Below, one piece after another: positions 61,541 to 64,000 of a stretch of DNA of 64,000 nucleotides. Origin of the DNA: DASVFB01 sp963815965. Its GTDB lineage: Bacteria; Actinomycetota; Thermoleophilia; Gaiellales; Gaiellaceae. The notes below the pieces were generated by a model. The model did not search any database. It was not told the DNA's origin and worked only from the letters and a program-made list of their open reading frames with translations. Within the stretch, counting starts at the first letter, position 1, and each line of letters begins with the position of its first letter. The stretch is taken from the NCBI GenBank assembly GCA_963815965.1, contig CAWFIT010000015.1, forward strand, positions 20,263 to 84,262, read 5' to 3'. The position numbers and the translations under genes are program-made.

Positions 61541-61816
61541 GTGGCCATCGCCGAAGAGATCCTCAGTCCCGAGCTCGTCCTCGTGTCGCCGCCCGAGGTC
61601 GCGGCGCAGGCTCGGGAGGCGTTGCCGGACTTCGAGCGAGAGTGGCAGGAGCTGGTCAGCCGCCTACGGGCCGAGGCAGCCGAAGCAGCTGTCGCGGCAG
61701 CCGAGGTGGCGGCGCCCGAGCCGCCCGCACGCCTCACCTTCGGCGCCGTGGCGTTCACCTTCGCAGCGGCGCTCACGTCGGTCGCGCCGCTTGTCCTCTT
61801 AATTGTGCTCCGCTAG
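61541..61816 (+). CDS. Small protein with C-terminal membrane helix
   Basis: A 91-residue protein from GTG 61541: acidic helical N-terminus (DFEREWQELVSRLRAEAAEA) and a C-terminal hydrophobic segment (VAFTFAAALTSVAPLVLLIV). It diverges from scpA and its stop overlaps the lgt stop region. Unknown function; the start is uncertain. Confidence 0.5.
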   Translation: MAIAEEILSPELVLVSPPEVAAQAREALPDFEREWQELVSRLRAEAAEAAVAAAEVAAPEPPARLTFGAVAFTFAAALTSVAPLVLLIVLR

Positions 61817-62685
61817 CGGCGTCCGCGCGGAATCGCCATCTTCGGCCCGTCCGTCACTTGCCGCGTGGGCCGCGGGCGCCTCGGCTGCGCCTCGCCGCGG
61901 TGGAAGAACTGCCACCAGATGAAGAACGCGGTCGAGAGGATGAACACGACGATCGAGACCCACGCGTTCAGCCGCAGCCCCGCAAACTCGTGCGACGGGT
62001 CGATGCGGAGGAGCTCCTCGAAGAAGCGGCCGAACGTGTAGAGGCTCACGTAGAGCGCGAACAGGGCGGGCGGCTTGAAGCGGAATCGCCGGTCGAGCAA
62101 GAGCAGCACGCCGACAATCGCCAGGTCGTAGATCAGCTCGTACAGGAACGTCGGATGGAAGGTCGTGTCCGCCAGGTGGTCAGCCGGGCGATGCGCCGGG
62201 TCGATCTCGAGCCCCCAGGGCAGCGACGTCGGCTTGCCGAAGAGCTCCTGATTCCACCAGTTGCCGATCCGGCCGATCCCCTGGGCAAGGAGTAGCCCTG
62301 GAGCGACCGCGTCCATGAACTGGAAGACGCTGTTGCCCGACCGTTTGACGACCACTGCGCCGGCGAGGCAGCCGAACAAGATCCCGCCCCAGACGCCGAG
62401 GCCGCCCTTCCAGACGGCGAAAGGCGCCCACCACTTATCGATCGCCTGCACCTCGTTCCACGAAGTGATGTCGTGGTAGAGGCGGGCTCCGACGATCCCG
62501 AAGCCGACGCCCCAGACGGCGACGCGGAAGACGAGATCCCAGTCCCCGCCGCGGCGCACCCAGCGAACTCCGGTCAGCGCGATGCACGCCGCGATGCCGA
62601 GGAGCAGCATCAGGCCGTACATCCGAATTGCGAGCGGCCCGAGGTGGATAACGCCGGAGCTCGGGGAGGGAATGCTCAGGAGCAT
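61813..62685 (-). CDS. lgt: Prolipoprotein diacylglyceryl transferase
   Basis: A 290-residue integral membrane enzyme attaching diacylglycerol to lipoprotein cysteines. Seven hydrophobic helices; the signature GRIGNWWNQELFG, GARLYHDI and YELIYDLAI are present. The C-terminal tail is basic and Pro-rich. Confidence 0.97.
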   Translation of the reverse strand: MLLSIPSPSSGVIHLGPLAIRMYGLMLLLGIAACIALTGVRWVRRGGDWDLVFRVAVWGVGFGIVGARLYHDITSWNEVQAIDKWWAPFAVWKGGLGVWGGILFGCLAGAVVVKRSGNSVFQFMDAVAPGLLLAQGIGRIGNWWNQELFGKPTSLPWGLEIDPAHRPADHLADTTFHPTFLYELIYDLAIVGVLLLLDRRFRFKPPALFALYVSLYTFGRFFEELLRIDPSHEFAGLRLNAWVSIVVFILSTAFFIWWQFFHRGEAQPRRPRPTRQVTDGPKMAIPRGRR

Positions 62686-62717
62686 CCCGGAGATTCTGCC
62701 CTGACCGCGACGCGCGT

Positions 62718-62778
62718 GTCCGAGGGACTGTCCCTGGACGCGGCCGAAGGCGCCGCGTTCGAGGGACTGTCCCTCGAA
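62718..62778. repeat. Two AGGGACTGTCCCT palindromes upstream of lgt
   Basis: 62718-62739 pairs GTCC-AGGGA with TCCCT-GGAC around CTG, with one bulged G. 62758-62778 is a perfect TTCGAGGGA/TCCCTCGAA around CTG. The core is identical to the gpsA-embedded repeat; flanks differ but remain complementary in each copy. Confidence 0.8.
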
Positions 62779-62787
62779 CTTGGGTGT

Positions 62788-62994
62788 TTAGAGCAGGATC
62801 TGCAGTGCGAGTTCGGCCGAGCAGCCCTTGCGGAGCAGATCGACCGCGCGGTGCAGGTCGACGTCGTGCCGCGCGGCCAACGTCATTGCGGCCTTTGGGT
62901 CGTAGCCGGCGCGCTCGAGCTCGTCGATCCGCCACCGCTCCACTTGCGTCAGCTCGCTCTCGTAAACCATTTCCGCCGCAGTCACGTCCGTCAT
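62788..62994 (-). CDS. Small helical protein, unknown
   Basis: A 68-residue soluble protein: QVERWRIDELERAGYDPKAAMTLA, then HDVDLHRAVDLLRKGC and ELALQILL. The LERAGYDPKAA pattern resembles small conserved actinobacterial proteins of unknown role. ATG 62994 has GGAGATGA just upstream. Downstream lie the palindromes and lgt. Confidence 0.7.
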   Translation of the reverse strand: MTDVTAAEMVYESELTQVERWRIDELERAGYDPKAAMTLAARHDVDLHRAVDLLRKGCSAELALQILL

Positions 62995-63355
62995 CTCCTC
63001 TGCCGCTAGGGCTATTTCTTATCGCAAGTTCTTACGGCAAATCGCGGTATTTAGATCTCCCCACGAAGGGGGATTTCACAGGACCTTCGGTCAAGCGCGT
63101 CCATCGGTTCGACAATAGCCCCACTCTTCTGCGCAGCGACGCAGCTTTTACAGAATGGAAACACCCTGGGCTTGCGACCGAGCGGGTTCGGCTCAACCGT
63201 GCGAGTCGCCCCTGCCGTACCCGCCCCTAAACGCGCTCCTGGTGTGGTCCCGGTGTGGTCTCGGGAATGTCGCCAGCTCTGACTACACCGGCTCGACGGT
63301 GAACACGCCGTTGAGTCCTTGGTCGGAAAGCTCCTTGTGGAGTTACGCTGTTCCT
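62995..63355. other. 361-base gap, AT-richer, no gene supported
   Basis: The left part is unusually AT-rich (63015-63055) and contains a CCCC-ACGA-GGGGG mini-hairpin near 63059-63072. It probably carries the promoter of the 62788 gene. No structured RNA or convincing frame found. Confidence 0.5.
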
Positions 63356-63541
63356 GTGAAGACGATCTGGACCAGCCGGATAGCTGAGGCCACGGCGAAG
63401 TACGGGGAGCATGCGCCGACGGCCACCGTCTGTTGTAACGCCTGTCGAGCGTGCGTCCAGACGAACATGATCGGCGTCGGACTCGGCGCGATCACCGCCG
63501 TCGGCGCGGTGATCACGCGCCGACTCGGCAGATCCGCCTAA
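63356..63541 (+). CDS. Small cysteine-cluster protein with membrane helix
   Basis: A 61-residue frame from GTG 63356: basic N-terminus (KTIWTSRIAEATAKYGEH), a cluster of four cysteines in VCCNACRACVQT, then a Gly-rich hydrophobic helix (MIGVGLGAITAVGAVI) and Arg-rich end. CCxxCxxC could bind metal or be lipid-modified. Codon use is fair. No known family. Confidence 0.5.
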   Translation: MKTIWTSRIAEATAKYGEHAPTATVCCNACRACVQTNMIGVGLGAITAVGAVITRRLGRSA

Positions 63542-63690
63542 TCCGTCTCCGCCGACTCGGCGGTGAAGATCGCGCGCACGTCCCGCTCGACGAGTTGCGC
63601 ATGCGGGAGTCGTCGAGCGCGACCACGCGCAGCCATACGGCACAAGACCATGAGCCCTTACTTGCAACGTAGGAGGTCAGCGGGGCGCGC

Positions 63691-63897
63691 TCACGATCCC
63701 GAACCGAGCTCTCGGTGGCGGTTCCGTGTCAGCGCGTACAAGGGGGCGCCGGCACCCGCGACGTCTTCTTCAAGCTCAGGGTCATAGCTTGAGGCGCGGT
63801 GGCATCCCAAGACGTCCAACAAGAACCGCGTAAGCGCCGCGTAGATCCCGCCGAGAGAAGCTGTCACGACTGCTGCACACTCGCCGACCGCCAACAT
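63691..63897 (-). CDS. Possible small membrane protein
   Basis: A 68-residue frame with one hydrophobic stretch (CAAVVTASLGGIYAALTRFL) and an acidic segment DPELEEDVAG. No ribosome site is obvious and codon use is less biased than in neighbours, so this is a weak call. Confidence 0.3.
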   Translation of the reverse strand: MLAVGECAAVVTASLGGIYAALTRFLLDVLGCHRASSYDPELEEDVAGAGAPLYALTRNRHRELGSGS

Positions 63898-64000
63898 CGC
63901 GCTATCGGTTGTCGTGGCCTCCGGTTGCGATCATTGAGCCATGGACACAGAACGACCGGCTGAAGCCCGTTCGCCCATGCGCGCCACGAGGTCCGCAGGT
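63898..64000. other. Right-edge sequence, nothing recognised
   Basis: The last 103 bases show no feature I can support. A minus-strand gene could begin beyond the edge, but the sequence is too short to say. Confidence 0.3.

Noticed and set aside
63227..63667. 146-codon minus-strand frame near the right end
   Set aside because: It lies antisense to the small cysteine protein and reads as Arg/Ala-rich sequence typical of shadows.

Overview
The window is a very GC-rich, densely packed actinobacterial chromosome segment with many GTG starts and many 4-base ATGA/GTGA stop-start overlaps. Protein family content and gene order (SepIVA-like protein, DUF177/rpmF/plsX/acpP/rnc/smc/ftsY block, 3Fe-4S ferredoxins, OmpR/NarL two-component systems) suggest Actinomycetota, most like class Thermoleophilia. 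That placement is inference; no database search was possible. No tRNA, rRNA, CRISPR array, transposase or integrase was found.

Layout. 1-1121: 5'-truncated SagB-type nitroreductase. 1122-10162: minus-strand block yceD, rpmF-plsX-acpP-rnc, an SRPBCC protein, smc and ftsY, interrupted by plus-strand genes (zinc ribbon, DUF2007, ABC-F). 10357-14875: LysR regulator, then minus-strand recG-rsmD-coaD-sepIVA-like. 14903-24124: a redox island with two paralogous modules, each with two (cluster B also a third) small membrane or secreted proteins, an ApbE FMN transferase and a ferric-reductase-like haem membrane protein. Cluster B adds a ferredoxin and an FAD reductase. The island also carries one response regulator and two related histidine kinases. 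24127-28001: a small conserved gene behind a structured leader, DegV (FakB), an orphan receiver, FakA, rpmB, and a rod-like RNA candidate. 28028-37391: minus-strand operon priA-def-fmt-methyltransferase-rsmB-rpe-ribD-ribE-ribBA-ribH. 37460-39434: cNMP-binding protein, ZIP transporter and divergent DtxR regulator with a palindromic operator. 39447-47869: minus-strand operon tyrA-aroF-aroA-cmk-plsC-der-gpsA-metK, with a second rod-like element between aroF and aroA. 47900-49057: trpS behind a Trp-codon leader peptide and attenuator-like hairpins. 49060-53295: large class III adenylate cyclase/ATPase and an RluB-type enzyme. 53334-57452: GYD protein, purU with a structured leader, and several unknown membrane proteins. 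57475-59493: NarL-type two-component system. 60138-62994: scpAB, lgt and small proteins. The last kilobase is gene-poor.

How it works together. Housekeeping genes cover chromosome organisation (smc, scpAB), envelope lipid synthesis (plsX, acpP, FakA/FakB, plsC, gpsA, lgt), riboflavin synthesis, and aromatic amino acid synthesis with tryptophan charging. Riboflavin synthesis and two FMN transferases in one window fit an organism that uses covalent flavin, although no recognisable FMN-acceptor protein is present. The most interesting unexplained signals are: the duplicated redox module with a shared TTTGCC direct-repeat operator spaced 11 bp; two long rod-like RNA candidates sharing an internal helix; the tryptophan attenuator in front of trpS; families of covarying palindromic repeats; and seven otherwise intact genes that each carry exactly one apparent extra base.
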